DNA of 64,000 bases from Lentzea aerocolonigenes (GCF_000974445.1 NZ_BBOJ01000001.1:186001-250000), one strand, 5' to 3'; shown: positions 19,397 to 27,832, counted from the stretch's first letter. Numbers and translations: made by a program. The notes: a model not told the origin generated them from the sequence alone.

Positions 19397-20176
19397 TCAG
19401 AAAGCCCAGACCTTGAGCTTCTTGACGTTGTTGTCCAGGTTCACGTCCGGCGCGCCGAGGGTCTCGGCGGTCGCGACGATCTCGCCGCGCCTGATCGGCC
19501 CGTCCACCCGTGCCTTGATCGTGTACGTGACGGACTCGCCGATGTACGTGTCCGCCTGGTACACGCTCGACAGGCTCACGCGCTGTCCGTCGATGCCCCA
19601 GACAGGTGCGTTGGCGGACAACGGGGTCAGCCCCTCCGGCAGCGTGGCGTAGCCGTGCAGCGGCGTGGGCATGTTGCTCTTGTTCCGGTAAGTGACCTTG
19701 ACCTCGACCTCGTCACCGACGTGCATGAAGCGTGGCGCGTCCACGCGGTCGACCGCCGTGTCGAACCGCCCCGGCACGAAACCGGCGTCGTACGGACCAG
19801 CCTGGCCGCCCGGTGCGAGGGTGAACTTCTCGGTGTCGAGCGTGTTCTGGTCGAAGTCCGAGTCGCCGCCGCTCTTCGTGAACGTCGTCTCGTACTGCCG
19901 CGCGACCATGGTCACCACGTAGGTGCCCGCCGGGACGTCCTCGAACCGGTAGTTGCCGTTGGCGTCGGTGGTCGCCCCCCGGTACAGCCCCGGGATCAGG
20001 AAGGTGTAGCCGGCTCGCGGCGCCTCGCCCGGCTGCCGGATGCCGTCACCGTTGTCGTCGAACCACGCCGACCCGGTGATCACACCGCCCGGCTCGTCGG
20101 CCATCGCCGGTTGGACGACGACGGCCGACGCCGCGAGCGCGAGCCCGATTGCAGAAAGTCTTGCCACAGCACGCAT
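19397..20176 (-). CDS. Secreted SdrD B-like domain protein
   Basis: 259 residues with a Sec signal peptide (about 1-26, cleavage near AMA-DEP). A B-type (prealbumin-like) repeat follows (about 32-125: GSAWFDDNGDGIRQPGE, then YRFEDVPAGTYVV) with a Ca-binding-like DNGDG turn. The C-terminal half is beta-rich and DUF11-like (VTYRNKSNMP). No sorting signal or lipobox, so it is probably released. ATG at 20176 preceded by GGGGGA. It resembles the first repeat region of the larger protein at 20656-21939; the two may share a surface role. Confidence 0.82.
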   Translation of the reverse strand: MRAVARLSAIGLALAASAVVVQPAMADEPGGVITGSAWFDDNGDGIRQPGEAPRAGYTFLIPGLYRGATTDANGNYRFEDVPAGTYVVTMVARQYETTFTKSGGDSDFDQNTLDTEKFTLAPGGQAGPYDAGFVPGRFDTAVDRVDAPRFMHVGDEVEVKVTYRNKSNMPTPLHGYATLPEGLTPLSANAPVWGIDGQRVSLSSVYQADTYIGESVTYTIKARVDGPIRRGEIVATAETLGAPDVNLDNNVKKLKVWAF

Positions 20177-20242
20177 TTCAATTCCCCCAGGAATTCAGTG
20201 AACTAGCACTCTGAGGGACGTGCTTCCTCTATCAGGGTTGCG

Positions 20243-20623
20243 TCAGTCGTTGTCGGTGACCTTGTCGTAGATCACGTTCAGCACCCAGCCGGTCAGGGCG
20301 ACGATGATCGCCCCCCAGAACGCGGGCCAGAAGCCGTCGACGCGGAACGGCAGATCGAGCTGCTCGGCGATCCACCCGGTGAACATGAACAGCAACGCGT
20401 TCACCACGAGCCCGATCAGGCCGAGCGTGACCAGGTAGAAGAAGCAGCCGAAGAACTTCACCAGCGGCTTCACGACCGCGTTCACCAGACCGAAGATCAC
20501 CGCGACGCCGATCAGCGTGAGGATTCTCGAGCCGGTGGTGCCCTCGCCCAGGTCGATGCCGGGGAGGGCGGTCGACACCCAGACCGCCACGGCAGTCAGC
20601 AGCACATGCACCAAGATGCCCAT
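20243..20623 (-). CDS. Phage-holin-family-4-like membrane protein
   Basis: 126 residues with four hydrophobic segments (about 2-20, 33-52, 58-80, 95-115). The pattern NAVVKPLVKFFGCFFYLVTLG is typical of the chromosomal Phage_holin_4_2 (PF04020) family in actinobacteria. Despite the family name there is no phage context here. TAGTCT lies 5 nt before the ATG, suggesting a leaderless transcript. Function unknown. Confidence 0.85.
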   Translation of the reverse strand: MGILVHVLLTAVAVWVSTALPGIDLGEGTTGSRILTLIGVAVIFGLVNAVVKPLVKFFGCFFYLVTLGLIGLVVNALLFMFTGWIAEQLDLPFRVDGFWPAFWGAIIVALTGWVLNVIYDKVTDND

Positions 20624-20655
20624 GCCGCAGACTAACCGTGACGGGTCCTATGTGG

Positions 20656-21939
20656 TCACGAGCGGCGGCGGCGCGCCACGAAGAACACGCTCACACCGGC
20701 CGCGATCAGCACCGCACCCAGACCGAGGAACCCGAGCACCGAGGCGCCCGTCGAGGCGAGACCGGACTTGTCGCCCGCCTTCACCACGGCCGGAGCGGTC
20801 GTGGTGGTCGTCGTCGGCGCGGTGGTCGACGACGGCGTGGACGGCTCCGTCGTGGTGCCCTTCTCCACGACCTTGACCTGCTTGTAGAAGGGCTGGCCCT
20901 GGTTCTTGTGGTCGACGTCCTTGAACCCACCGATGAACGGGCGGGCGAACGGGCCGATCTGCGACAGACCGGTGCCGACGATCTCGAGCTTCATCTTCAC
21001 CGTGATCGACTGGCCCGGCATCAGCTTCGCGACCGTCTCGAACTCCTGCATCGTGCCGGTCACGTTGTCGCTGAGCGAGATCAGCTCGACGTTGTCGGGG
21101 CCGACGCCGAACACCACGACCGACAACTTGCCGGGGACGTCGCCCTTGTTGAGCAGCTTGAACTCGACCTCGATCTGGTCGCCGACCACGTAGGTGTCCT
21201 TGGCCGGGCTGATCGTGGTGTCCTCGAGCGCACCGTCGCCCTTGGGCTCGAAGTAGCGCGCGTCGGCTCGGATGTCGCGCTCGCTCCCGGCCGGCCCGAG
21301 GGCGAGCGCGCCAGTCACCCAGTCGACGTCCACAGCGGACTTCGGCTTCGCCAGGGCCAGGCCGTTCCTCGTGAGGTCCGGCGAGGTCAGCGTCAGCGCG
21401 CCCAACGGCAGGTCGAGCTGGTAGGCGCCGTCCGCGCCCGCCTGGACCTCGGCGCTGAACTGCGCACCGGACTGGACCTGGCCGCTCACCTTGATCTTGC
21501 CGGTGTGCGTCTTCTCGTCGGCCTGCTTCACGCCGTCACCGTTGGTGTCGACGAACGTGAAGCCGTTGAGGAAGTAGCCGCGCAACGGGTAGTCGGCGTC
21601 CGTCCTGGACTCCGACACGTCGTGCCCGAGCCTGGTGCTGGAGTAGTCCTTCTCCAGGCTGCTGGTGACGTACTTGGGCCCCTTGGGCAGCACGGCCCGG
21701 TACCTGCCGTCCGGACCGGTCGGGTAAGTGCCGACCAGTTCGCCGGTGTCCTGGACGCGGATCTGGACACCCGGTCCGCCGGCCCTGACGTTCTCACCGG
21801 CGTTGTAGGCGTTGTCGCCGTTGCGGTCGATGTAGAACAGGCCTTCCACGGTGATCTTCTCGTCCTGCGCGAAGGCGGGTGCGCCTGCCGCGGTCAGCAC
21901 GAGGGCAGCCGTCATCGTGACGGCGAAGACGTTCTTCAC
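20656..21939 (-). CDS. Cell-wall-anchored SdrD B-like surface protein (LAxTG signal)
   Basis: 427 residues with a signal peptide (about 1-25, cleavage near AFA-QDE) and two SdrD B-like repeats marked by YIDRNGDNAYNAGENV and FVDTNGDGVKQADEK. A DUF11-like region (about 225-350) and a Pro/Thr-rich spacer follow, ending in sorting signal LASTG, a hydrophobic helix and RRRRS tail. LAxTG is the pattern recognised by class E sortases of high-GC Gram-positives. The start is GTG at 21939 with GGGGG 4 nt upstream; the open frame further upstream is promoter DNA. No sortase gene is in the window. Confidence 0.88.
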   Translation of the reverse strand: MKNVFAVTMTAALVLTAAGAPAFAQDEKITVEGLFYIDRNGDNAYNAGENVRAGGPGVQIRVQDTGELVGTYPTGPDGRYRAVLPKGPKYVTSSLEKDYSSTRLGHDVSESRTDADYPLRGYFLNGFTFVDTNGDGVKQADEKTHTGKIKVSGQVQSGAQFSAEVQAGADGAYQLDLPLGALTLTSPDLTRNGLALAKPKSAVDVDWVTGALALGPAGSERDIRADARYFEPKGDGALEDTTISPAKDTYVVGDQIEVEFKLLNKGDVPGKLSVVVFGVGPDNVELISLSDNVTGTMQEFETVAKLMPGQSITVKMKLEIVGTGLSQIGPFARPFIGGFKDVDHKNQGQPFYKQVKVVEKGTTTEPSTPSSTTAPTTTTTTAPAVVKAGDKSGLASTGASVLGFLGLGAVLIAAGVSVFFVARRRRS

Positions 21940-22066
21940 TGATCCCCCAGCGTTCGATGCTCCACAGTGGAGTCGAACGACCGGGGGTTCAGGTTGCGTG
22001 ATGCTCGTCACTCCGACAACGGATAGCCACCCACGTCGCACCCCTCCCTCTCGTGCCCAGTTAGCA

Positions 22067-22091
22067 CGATATCGGATAGTACGAGATCGTA
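22067..22091. promoter_or_regulatory. Palindromes between marR and the surface protein gene
   Basis: CGATATCG (22067-22074) and TACGA-GA-TCGTA (22080-22091) in the promoter region of the LAxTG protein, just beyond the MarR stop. Possible MarR sites; weak evidence. Confidence 0.35.
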
Positions 22092-22095
22092 GCAA

Positions 22096-22647
22096 TTACT
22101 CCTTGCTGTCGAGTGCGAGCCGTGTGCGCCGGTGCGCGGGCCCCAGCTCGCCCGAGAGCACCTCCATCACCTGACGCAGCAGGTCGCGCAGGTTCTCCAG
22201 GTCGGCACCCGGCAACGCGGTGAAGAGGTCCCGCTCCCGTTCCGCCTGACCTGCGACGATCTGCAGGAAGATCTCGCGGCCCGCGTCGGTGAGCGTCGCG
22301 GGCAACGACCGGCGGTCGCTCGGGTCGAGCTCGCGGACCACCAGGCCCGCCTTCTCCAGCCGGTCGAGCCGGCTCGTGATCGTGGTGGCCGGGCTCAGCG
22401 TGCCGTTCGCGAGCTGCTTGGGCGTGAGCCGGTGCGGCGGTCCGATCCAGAAGAGCCTGGCGAGGATCTCGTAGTCGGCACGGTTGAGCCCGTGCGGCGC
22501 GGCGATCTCCGTGGCGAGGAAGTCGAGGTACTTGCTGATCTGGTGGACCCGGTCGACCACACCCTCGACCACCGGATCGATCGCCGGAACCATGGCCCTC
22601 CACGACTCGACCTCGGCGTCGGTGTCGTCCGCACCTCGCTTGCCCAT
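22096..22647 (-). CDS. MarR-family transcriptional regulator
   Basis: 183 residues with the MarR winged helix: LTPKQLANGTLSPATTITSRLDRLEKAGLV (recognition helix) and wing DPSDRRSLPATLTDAGRE, flanked by dimerisation helices. The ligand is unknown. TACCAT lies 6 nt before the ATG at 22647, indicating a leaderless transcript. It is upstream of and co-directional with the LAxTG surface protein gene, so it might control that gene or itself. Confidence 0.9.
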   Translation of the reverse strand: MGKRGADDTDAEVESWRAMVPAIDPVVEGVVDRVHQISKYLDFLATEIAAPHGLNRADYEILARLFWIGPPHRLTPKQLANGTLSPATTITSRLDRLEKAGLVVRELDPSDRRSLPATLTDAGREIFLQIVAGQAERERDLFTALPGADLENLRDLLRQVMEVLSGELGPAHRRTRLALDSKE

Positions 22648-22675
22648 CCCACGATGGTAGTTGCGCCGTCATGCA

Positions 22676-22710
22676 GAACGGCCCGCGTCTCTCCCGGACG
22701 CGGGCCGTTC
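22676..22710. terminator. Orphan GC hairpin between marR and the CDF gene
   Basis: Perfect 14-bp stem (22676-22689 with 22697-22710, 7-nt loop) located between two divergent genes, so it terminates neither. It could end a short unannotated RNA made from either strand. The flanking stretch 22711-22859 has C-rich runs and no gene I can support. Confidence 0.5.
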
Positions 22711-22846
22711 CGTCTTACCCCCTGGTGATCAGCGTCCCCCCGGAGCAGATCCCAGACTTAAGACACCGAAGTGCCTCCTGATGTTGCTCCCCACCGCGAA
22801 TGTCACTCGAATGCAGTAGCGAACGGGTGCGCGGGCCCCTGCGGCC

Positions 22847-22852
22847 TAGGCT
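22847..22852 (+). promoter_or_regulatory. -10 box of a leaderless promoter (CDF gene)
   Basis: TAGGCT followed by 7 nt and the ATG at 22860; no ribosome site is present. Confidence 0.6.
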
Positions 22853-22859
22853 GATCTCC

Positions 22860-23834
22860 ATGAGCGAGAAGCAGTCGGGCTCCGGTGAAAGCACGCTGAC
22901 CGTCGTCCTGGCCCTGCTGGTCAACCTGGCCATCGCCATCACCAAGGCCATCGCGGGCGTGCTGACCGGTTCGGCGGCGATCCTCTCCGAAGCCGCCCAC
23001 TCGGTGGCCGACACCTTCACCGAAGCCTTGCTGCTCACCGCACTGCGCCGCTCGGACCGCCCCGCCGACCGCCGCCACCCGTTCGGCTACGGCAAGGAGC
23101 GCTACTTCTGGTCGCTGCTGGCGGCCGTCTCGATCTTCGCCTCGGGCGCGATGTTCGCGTTCTACGAAGGCTTCCGCACGGTGTTCGGCGAACCGGAGGA
23201 GCAGACGCGTCCGCTGGTCGGCTACATCGTGCTCGGCCTGGCGTTCGCACTGGAATCGATCTCGTGGACCCAGGCGTTCCGGCAGGTCCGCTCGGAATCT
23301 GCCGCGCACGGCCGCGGGTTCTGGGACTTCCTGAAGATGTCGGACGACCCCACCGTGAAGACGGTGTTCCTCGAGGACTCCGCGGCGCTGATCGGCCTGG
23401 TGCTCGCGTTCGCAGGCCTCGGCCTGCACCAGCTCACGGGTTCATCGTTGTGGGACGGCCTGGCCTCACTCGCGATCGGCCTGCTGCTGGCCCTCGTCGC
23501 GTACGTCCTCGCCCGCACCAACAAGGGACTCCTGATCGGACGCCAGGCGGACCCCGTGATGGTCAAGGCGATCTGGCGCCGGCTGTCCGAGGTGCAGGAG
23601 GTCGACGCCGTCGTGGACGTGCTGACGATGCTGATCGGCACCGACCGCGTCCTGCTCTGCGCGCGCCTCGACTTCGACGACTCGTTGACGGCCTTCGAGC
23701 TCGAGAACGCGTGCGTGCGCATCTCCGGGGAACTGCGGTCCGAGTTCCCGGACCTCGACGAGATCTTCCTGGAGCCCGTACCTCGAACCGATCCGGATCT
23801 GAGGCGGCGGGTGCTCGACCGGTACGGCTTCTAG
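22860..23834 (+). CDS. Cation diffusion facilitator (CDF) transporter
   Basis: Exports divalent metal ions (Zn, Co, Fe or Mn) by proton antiport. 324 residues with about six membrane helices. The helix-2 metal motif appears as [11 protein letters not shown] (His/Asp ligands of the HxxxD type), [12 protein letters not shown] is the family signature before helix 3, a second metal site lies in [10 protein letters not shown], and a cytosolic C-terminal domain follows. Metal specificity cannot be read. Its stop overlaps the convergent dcd stop in a shared CTAG. Confidence 0.92.
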   Translation: MSEKQSGSGESTLTVVLALLVNLAIAITKAIAGVLTGSAAILSEAAHSVADTFTEALLLTALRRSDRPADRRHPFGYGKERYFWSLLAAVSIFASGAMFAFYEGFRTVFGEPEEQTRPLVGYIVLGLAFALESISWTQAFRQVRSESAAHGRGFWDFLKMSDDPTVKTVFLEDSAALIGLVLAFAGLGLHQLTGSSLWDGLASLAIGLLLALVAYVLARTNKGLLIGRQADPVMVKAIWRRLSEVQEVDAVVDVLTMLIGTDRVLLCARLDFDDSLTAFELENACVRISGELRSEFPDLDEIFLEPVPRTDPDLRRRVLDRYGF

Positions 23835-24412
23835 CGGCGCGTGTCCGTGCGGTGGAAGTTGAGGTAAGCCCTGCTGGGCGTCGGCCCGCGCTGCCCCTGG
23901 TACCGGCTGCCGGCCTGCTGCGAGCCGTACGGGTGCTCCGCCGGGCTCGACAGCTTGAACAGGCAGAGCTGCCCGATCTTCATGCCGGGGTGCAACGTGA
24001 TCGGCAGGTTCGCGACGTTGGACAGCTCCAGCGTGATGTGGCCGGAGAAGCCGGGGTCGATGAAGCCGGCCGTGGAATGGGTCAGCAGCCCGAGCCGGCC
24101 GAGGCTGGACTTGCCTTCGAGGCGCCCGGCCAGGTCGTCCGGCAACGTCACCATCTCGTAGGTGGAGCCGAGCACGAACTCGCCGGGGTGCAGCACGAAC
24201 GGCTCACCGTCCGGCGTCTCGACCAGGCTCGTCAGGTCGTCCTGCTGCTGCGCCGGGTCGATGTGCGTGTAGCGCGTGTTGTTGAAGACGCGGAAGAAGC
24301 GGTCGAGGCGCACGTCGATGCTCGACGGCTGGAGCATCTCGACGTCGAACGGGTCGAGGACGAGACGGCCGGACTCGACCTCTTTGCGCAGATCCTGGTC
24401 ACTCAGCAGCAC
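23831..24412 (-). CDS. dcd: dCTP deaminase (possibly dUMP-forming)
   Basis: Converts dCTP to dUTP, or directly to dUMP in the bifunctional actinobacterial form, supplying thymidylate synthesis. 193 residues: [60 protein letters not shown] (catalytic and nucleotide-binding block around 110-145) and C-terminal [14 protein letters not shown]. The length and block match the M. tuberculosis Dcd:Dut type; bifunctionality is inference. GTG start at 24412 with TAGCCT 6 nt upstream (leaderless). Confidence 0.95.
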   Translation of the reverse strand: MLLSDQDLRKEVESGRLVLDPFDVEMLQPSSIDVRLDRFFRVFNNTRYTHIDPAQQQDDLTSLVETPDGEPFVLHPGEFVLGSTYEMVTLPDDLAGRLEGKSSLGRLGLLTHSTAGFIDPGFSGHITLELSNVANLPITLHPGMKIGQLCLFKLSSPAEHPYGSQQAGSRYQGQRGPTPSRAYLNFHRTDTRR

Positions 24413-24460
24413 CCGGACAGGCTAGCCCAGGCTTGTGTATGATCGGCGACGCACTGCTTC

Positions 24461-24531
24461 GCGGGTGTAGTTCATTGGTAGAACGACAGCTTCCCAAGCT
24501 GTAGAGGCGGGTTCGATTCCCGTCACCCGCT
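24461..24531 (+). tRNA. tRNA-Gly (anticodon CCC)
   Basis: Cloverleaf: acceptor GCGGGTG/CACCCGC (24461-24467 with 24524-24530), D arm GTTC/GAAC, anticodon arm ACAGC-TTCCCAA-GCTGT giving CCC, and T arm with TTCGATT loop. Discriminator T at 24531; CCA is not encoded. A terminator follows at 24539. Confidence 0.97.
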
Positions 24532-24538
24532 CGCGACC

Positions 24539-24590
24539 GAGGCCGAAGTGTGTCTGCAGAGAGCGCAGACCCACTTCGGCCTCTCGGTTT
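24539..24590 (+). terminator. Rho-independent terminator after tRNA-Gly
   Basis: 12-bp outer stem (24539-24550 with 24572-24583) extended by an inner 6-bp stem (24552-24557 with 24565-24570), then TCGGTTTTT. Confidence 0.9.
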
Positions 24591-24594
24591 TTCT

Positions 24595-24646
24595 CTGGGG
24601 GCCAAGCCCCCAGACCCCCGGCCGGGGGGAGCCCCCGGACCCCCAT
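24595..24646. repeat. Tandem G/C-run hairpins
   Basis: CTGGGGGC/GCCCCCAG (24595-24602 with 24606-24613), CCCCCGGCCGGGGG (24615-24628) and a further G5/C5 pair up to 24645. These resemble the dispersed GGGGG/CCCCC repeats common after actinomycete genes; here they would form backup terminators behind the tRNA. Confidence 0.5.
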
Positions 24647-25004
24647 CCACGTGTGTTTCGGCAGCTGCCAACTGGCGATGAGACATCAGCCCCGTACCGG
24701 CTGACGGCTCCAGCGTGCTGCGCGGTCTGCGGCGGTAGGTCAAGCCGGCCCGCCACGCCGATGCCGATCGGGTTCATTCATCGGGAATGAACGTTCCGTC
24801 GTGGCGTTTGTCAGCAAAACGTCCGTCCGGCTTTTTGCTGCGCGGATTGGAATGCTTCACTCGATCCGGTGACGTGCGTCTCAGATGGGCACTAACGACA
24901 GGTAAGAAGTACGCCTGGCGTCGCTCTTTCGATAACGCTGAAGCACTCAGTCGGATGGTTCGCCAGTTACCGCTCTGTAGGCCCGAATTAACCGGGAGTG
25001 ACCT
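24647..25004. other. Non-coding stretch before the roadblock cluster
   Basis: AT-richer than its surroundings, with low third-position GC in all frames, so no gene is called. It contains an 8-bp dyad GTTCATTC-N5-GAATGAAC (24772-24792) and probably the promoter of the DUF4388 gene. Confidence 0.55.
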
Positions 25005-25772
25005 CTGAGACCCGACGATCGAGCCTCGTTCGACGTCCTCGCGGACGCCCTGGCGCAGGCCCACGCAGACCGAATCACCGGCGCGTTGTGCGTTGCCGGA
25101 AACGCAGGCGGATTCTTTCATTTGCGCGACGGCGCGGTGGTCGCGGTGGACAGCCCCGGTTCTCCCGGAGCGGACGTGTTGCTGGTGAGCTCGGGAATGA
25201 TCGGACAAAGCGACTGGACCGCGGCCCTGGTGGACAGTGTCGAGTTGCGGTCGCTCGAGGCGGCGCTCGCCTCCCGGGGGATCGGAGCCACCGAGGTCCA
25301 GGACATCGCGACGGCCGCCGTCCGGGACGGGACGTTCGCCGTTGCCGCCGGCGACATCGAGCGGTGCTTCGTCGACGAGTCCGTCGACGAACCCCTGCTC
25401 CCGGCGTCGACCGGCGTCGACCCGGACGTGCTGCTGGCTGAAACGGCCCGCCAGCTGGACGTGCTGAGCTCGGTGTCGCCTTACCGGGACCGCGTGGTCG
25501 CCGCGCCGGAGCGCAGCGGCTCGACCGTGGAGGAGCGCGAGATCATCGCGCTCGCCACCGGCAGGCGCAACGCACGGGACATGGCCTTCGCCCTCGGGCG
25601 CGGCCTCCACCCGGTGACGGTCGCGATCGCCGGGATGCTCGACGACGGACTGCTGGAAATCGCCCCACCCGACACATCGTTCAGTTTTTCGCATTGGGGG
25701 CTGGCTGCACTGCGTCCTCGGACAGGAGCGGAGCTCCTGCCCCACCCCAGGCCGCGGGAGGTGGAATGTTAG
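25005..25772 (+). CDS. DUF4388-like protein heading a roadblock cluster
   Basis: About 255 residues. The N-terminal segment DVLADALAQAHADRITGAL followed by FHLRDGAVVAVDSPG is a DUF4388/PatA-N-like domain, often found with MglA-type GTPases and roadblock proteins. The C-terminal EEREIIALATGRRNARDM and following helices look like a winged helix. In-frame coding reaches back to a CTG at 25005 with GGGAG 6 nt upstream; TTG at 25086 would remove part of the conserved domain, so CTG is preferred. The last 7 nt overlap the next gene. Function unknown. Confidence 0.72.
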   Translation: MRPDDRASFDVLADALAQAHADRITGALCVAGNAGGFFHLRDGAVVAVDSPGSPGADVLLVSSGMIGQSDWTAALVDSVELRSLEAALASRGIGATEVQDIATAAVRDGTFAVAAGDIERCFVDESVDEPLLPASTGVDPDVLLAETARQLDVLSSVSPYRDRVVAAPERSGSTVEEREIIALATGRRNARDMAFALGRGLHPVTVAIAGMLDDGLLEIAPPDTSFSFSHWGLAALRPRTGAELLPHPRPREVEC

Positions 25773-26182
25773 TCCTGAGCGGTTCGGCCTTTCCAATTCA
25801 GGAATGGAGTGAGTTGAACTACGACGCCCTGGGCGCCGAACTCCAGAAACTTCGAGAAAACGTGGCCGGAGTGACCGACACGGTGCTCGCCGCGTCCGAC
25901 GGAATCCCCATCCTCGCCGACGTGGCGAAGAACGTCGACCCCGCGCACATCTCCGCACTGGCCGCGGCCGGCCTCGGAATCGCACGTCAGACCACGGAGG
26001 TGGTCGGTCTGGGCACGCTCGGCCAGACCGTTGTGTTCGGCAGCGAGGGTTACATGGCCGTGTACGCGATCGGCAGGCTGTCGCTGATGGTCGTGCTCGG
26101 GGACAAGGGGCTGAACCTCGGCCGCCTTCTCCACGAGTCCCGCCCCGTGATCGAACGGGTCGGCGCGATTCTGGCCGCTTAG
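25766..26182 (+). CDS. Roadblock/LC7-domain protein 1
   Basis: 138 residues of the roadblock/LC7 (MglB-like) fold, which normally forms dimers that regulate small Ras-like GTPases. Characteristic blocks: LQKLRENVAGVTDTVLAASDGIPILAD, then HISALAAAGLGIARQTTE, and a C-terminal strand pair (MAVYAIGRLSLMVVLG). ATG at 25766 with GGGAGG upstream; it overlaps the DUF4388 stop by 7 nt, so translation is coupled. No MglA GTPase or DUF742 gene is present, unlike Streptomyces conservons. Confidence 0.85.
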   Translation: MLVLSGSAFPIQEWSELNYDALGAELQKLRENVAGVTDTVLAASDGIPILADVAKNVDPAHISALAAAGLGIARQTTEVVGLGTLGQTVVFGSEGYMAVYAIGRLSLMVVLGDKGLNLGRLLHESRPVIERVGAILAA

Positions 26183-26386
26183 CGGACCGAAGGGTGCTGC
26201 GCCTTCTCGGGCGCTCTGCGCACATCAGCACATCACTCCGAGAAATGGTCGCAGCGCATGTTCTCGCTTGGCTCATTGCTCACCACGACAATCTTTTCCG
26301 CATGGAGGCGTGTCCGCATGCCATCGAGACACAGGAAAGCGGCCGCGCCGTCCCAACAACCAGCTGAAACAGGGAAGTGGGTTTTG

Positions 26387-26758
26387 ATGAACATCGATGT
26401 CGCGTTGAAAGAGGCCATGTCCATCTCCGGCGCCGTTGGTGTCGCGCTCGTCGACCACGACAGCGGGATGTCGCTCGGCACCAGCGGCGGAGGCGACTGG
26501 CTGAACCTGGAGATCGCCGCGGCCGGCAACACCGAGGTCATCCGGTCGAAACTCAGGGTGATGCAGGCGCTCGGCCTCAACGACACCATCGAGGACATCC
26601 TGATCACCCTGCACCGCCAGTACCACCTGATCCGGCTGATGGGCGGTGTGAAATCCAGAAGCTCGCTCTTCCTCTACCTCGTGCTGGAAAGGGATGTCGC
26701 GAACCTCGCGATGGCCCGGCACCAGCTCAAGCGCATCGAATCCGACCTCCAGGTCTAG
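26387..26758 (+). CDS. Roadblock/LC7-like protein 2
   Basis: 123 residues with a roadblock-like layout: ALKEAMSISGAVGVALVDHDSG, a central helix (LEIAAAGNTEVIRSKLRVMQ), strand-rich LIRLMGGVKSRSSLFLYLVLER and a final amphipathic helix. The GxxxGVALVD block matches a subgroup that replaces the usual xLLxSxDGxxI. ATG at 26387 with a weak AGGGAAG site. It lies 204 nt after roadblock protein 1 on the same strand. Fold assignment is by pattern; the partner is unknown. Confidence 0.75.
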   Translation: MNIDVALKEAMSISGAVGVALVDHDSGMSLGTSGGGDWLNLEIAAAGNTEVIRSKLRVMQALGLNDTIEDILITLHRQYHLIRLMGGVKSRSSLFLYLVLERDVANLAMARHQLKRIESDLQV

Positions 26759-26844
26759 GCGGATCGGCGCGGGAAAGGCCGACAGACCGCCTGGTGACGG
26801 TCGTCGGCCTTTTCCGCTTGCGCTGACCGGATAGTTTCCGGAGC

Positions 26845-27339
26845 GTGACCGTTTCCCAGCGCGATCTCTTGCACTGGCAGTGCGACCTGACGTGGTCGCT
26901 CTTCGAATACCACCTCGACCTGCTCGACCCGGCCGACCTCCTCTGGGAGCCGAAGAGTCCGCACGTCTTCTCGATGCGGCACGACGGCACGACCTGGGAG
27001 CGGGACTGGCCGACGCCTGAGCAGGAGTCCGCGGGCGTGGCGACGATGGCCTGGCTGACCTGGCACGTCGGCTGGTGGTGGACGGCCGCGATCGACCACG
27101 TCCGCGACGACGAGCCGCGTGAGGTCGTCTGGCCGGGACCGGACGGAGCCGTCGGCTGGCTGCGCGGCCTGCGCGAGGAGTGGCGCGAGGCGCTCGACCG
27201 TGCGGACCTCGACGCGAAGACGACCTTCCCGTGGCCGGACGGCTCCCTGACGGTGGCGCACACTGCGGCGTGGGTGAACGCCGAGCTCATGAAGAACGTG
27301 GCCGAGATCGGGCAGCTGCGGCGTCTAGTCGACCGGTAG
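26845..27339 (+). CDS. DinB-superfamily protein
   Basis: 164 residues with DinB/YfiT-like four-helix signatures: LHWQCDLTWSLFEYHLDLLDPADLLW at the N-terminus, TMAWLTWHVGWWWTAAIDHV (His metal-ligand helix) and VAHTAAWVNAELMKNVAEIGQLR at the end. The three His positions (in LHW, WHV and VAH) fit the metal triad. Such proteins are often thiol-dependent transferases. TAGTTT lies 7 nt before the GTG start, so it is probably leaderless. Its last 15 bp overlap the convergent gene at 27325. Confidence 0.82.
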   Translation: MTVSQRDLLHWQCDLTWSLFEYHLDLLDPADLLWEPKSPHVFSMRHDGTTWERDWPTPEQESAGVATMAWLTWHVGWWWTAAIDHVRDDEPREVVWPGPDGAVGWLRGLREEWREALDRADLDAKTTFPWPDGSLTVAHTAAWVNAELMKNVAEIGQLRRLVDR

Positions 27340-27741
27340 GCCCCACGGCCGCCGGTCGAGCTCCACCCAGCCCCCGCCCCTGGCCAGCGCCGCCCTCACT
27401 CCGGCCACGTGCTGGGCGAACGACGCGAGATCGCCGTGCAGCAGCTCGGCGCGCTCCACGTCCAACGGGTGCGTGTCGTCGTGCCAGAGATCGACCGGGA
27501 ACGAAGCCACGAACGGCATCGACTGCAACAGCTGGAGAAGAGCCACCGAGGGTCGCGTCGACTCGGCGAGGTAGTCCAGCCGGATCGACTCGCAGGCCGC
27601 GAGCAGCTCGCGCACCTGGCGGATGGCGTCGGCCGGGGTGCCGTTCCACGACGGGTCCGGCCAGACGCGGTCGCTCAGCTCCAGCCAGAGCCGCCAGCCC
27701 GCGGCCAGTTCCGCGTCGTCCGCGGGACTCCACTTACCCAT
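27325..27741 (-). CDS. Hypothetical protein (138 aa)
   Basis: No recognised family. It is helical and Trp-rich (WSPADDAELAAGWRLWLEL, VDLWHDDTHPLDV) with no membrane segment. The start is taken as ATG at 27741 (MGKWSPADD); the frame continues to 27816, but that part has low coding character. GC-rich third positions across the body support coding. It is convergent with the DinB-like gene. Confidence 0.65.
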   Translation of the reverse strand: MGKWSPADDAELAAGWRLWLELSDRVWPDPSWNGTPADAIRQVRELLAACESIRLDYLAESTRPSVALLQLLQSMPFVASFPVDLWHDDTHPLDVERAELLHGDLASFAQHVAGVRAALARGGGWVELDRRPWGLPVD

Positions 27742-27832
27742 GGCATCCACTGTGCATGCGTTACCGCGCATGAGTCTCGTGACGATGACGCACGCCACGG
27801 AACCATCGCGCCACACGTACGTCCTCTAGCGC

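Noticed and set aside
20243-20623. Evidence of a prophage from the holin-family name
   Set aside because: The family is common on actinobacterial chromosomes, and no lysin, capsid, terminase or integrase gene is in the window.
22676-22860. Possible 6C RNA because of C-runs
   Set aside because: The C-runs are not in paired hairpin loops as the 6C motif requires; left as an unexplained hairpin block.
24787-25008. 73-codon frame before the DUF4388 gene
   Set aside because: Low third-position GC, no ribosome site, and it covers the likely promoter.
24774-26276. 500-codon - strand frame opposite the roadblock cluster
   Set aside because: Antisense to three genes with recognisable domains; composition typical of shadow frames.
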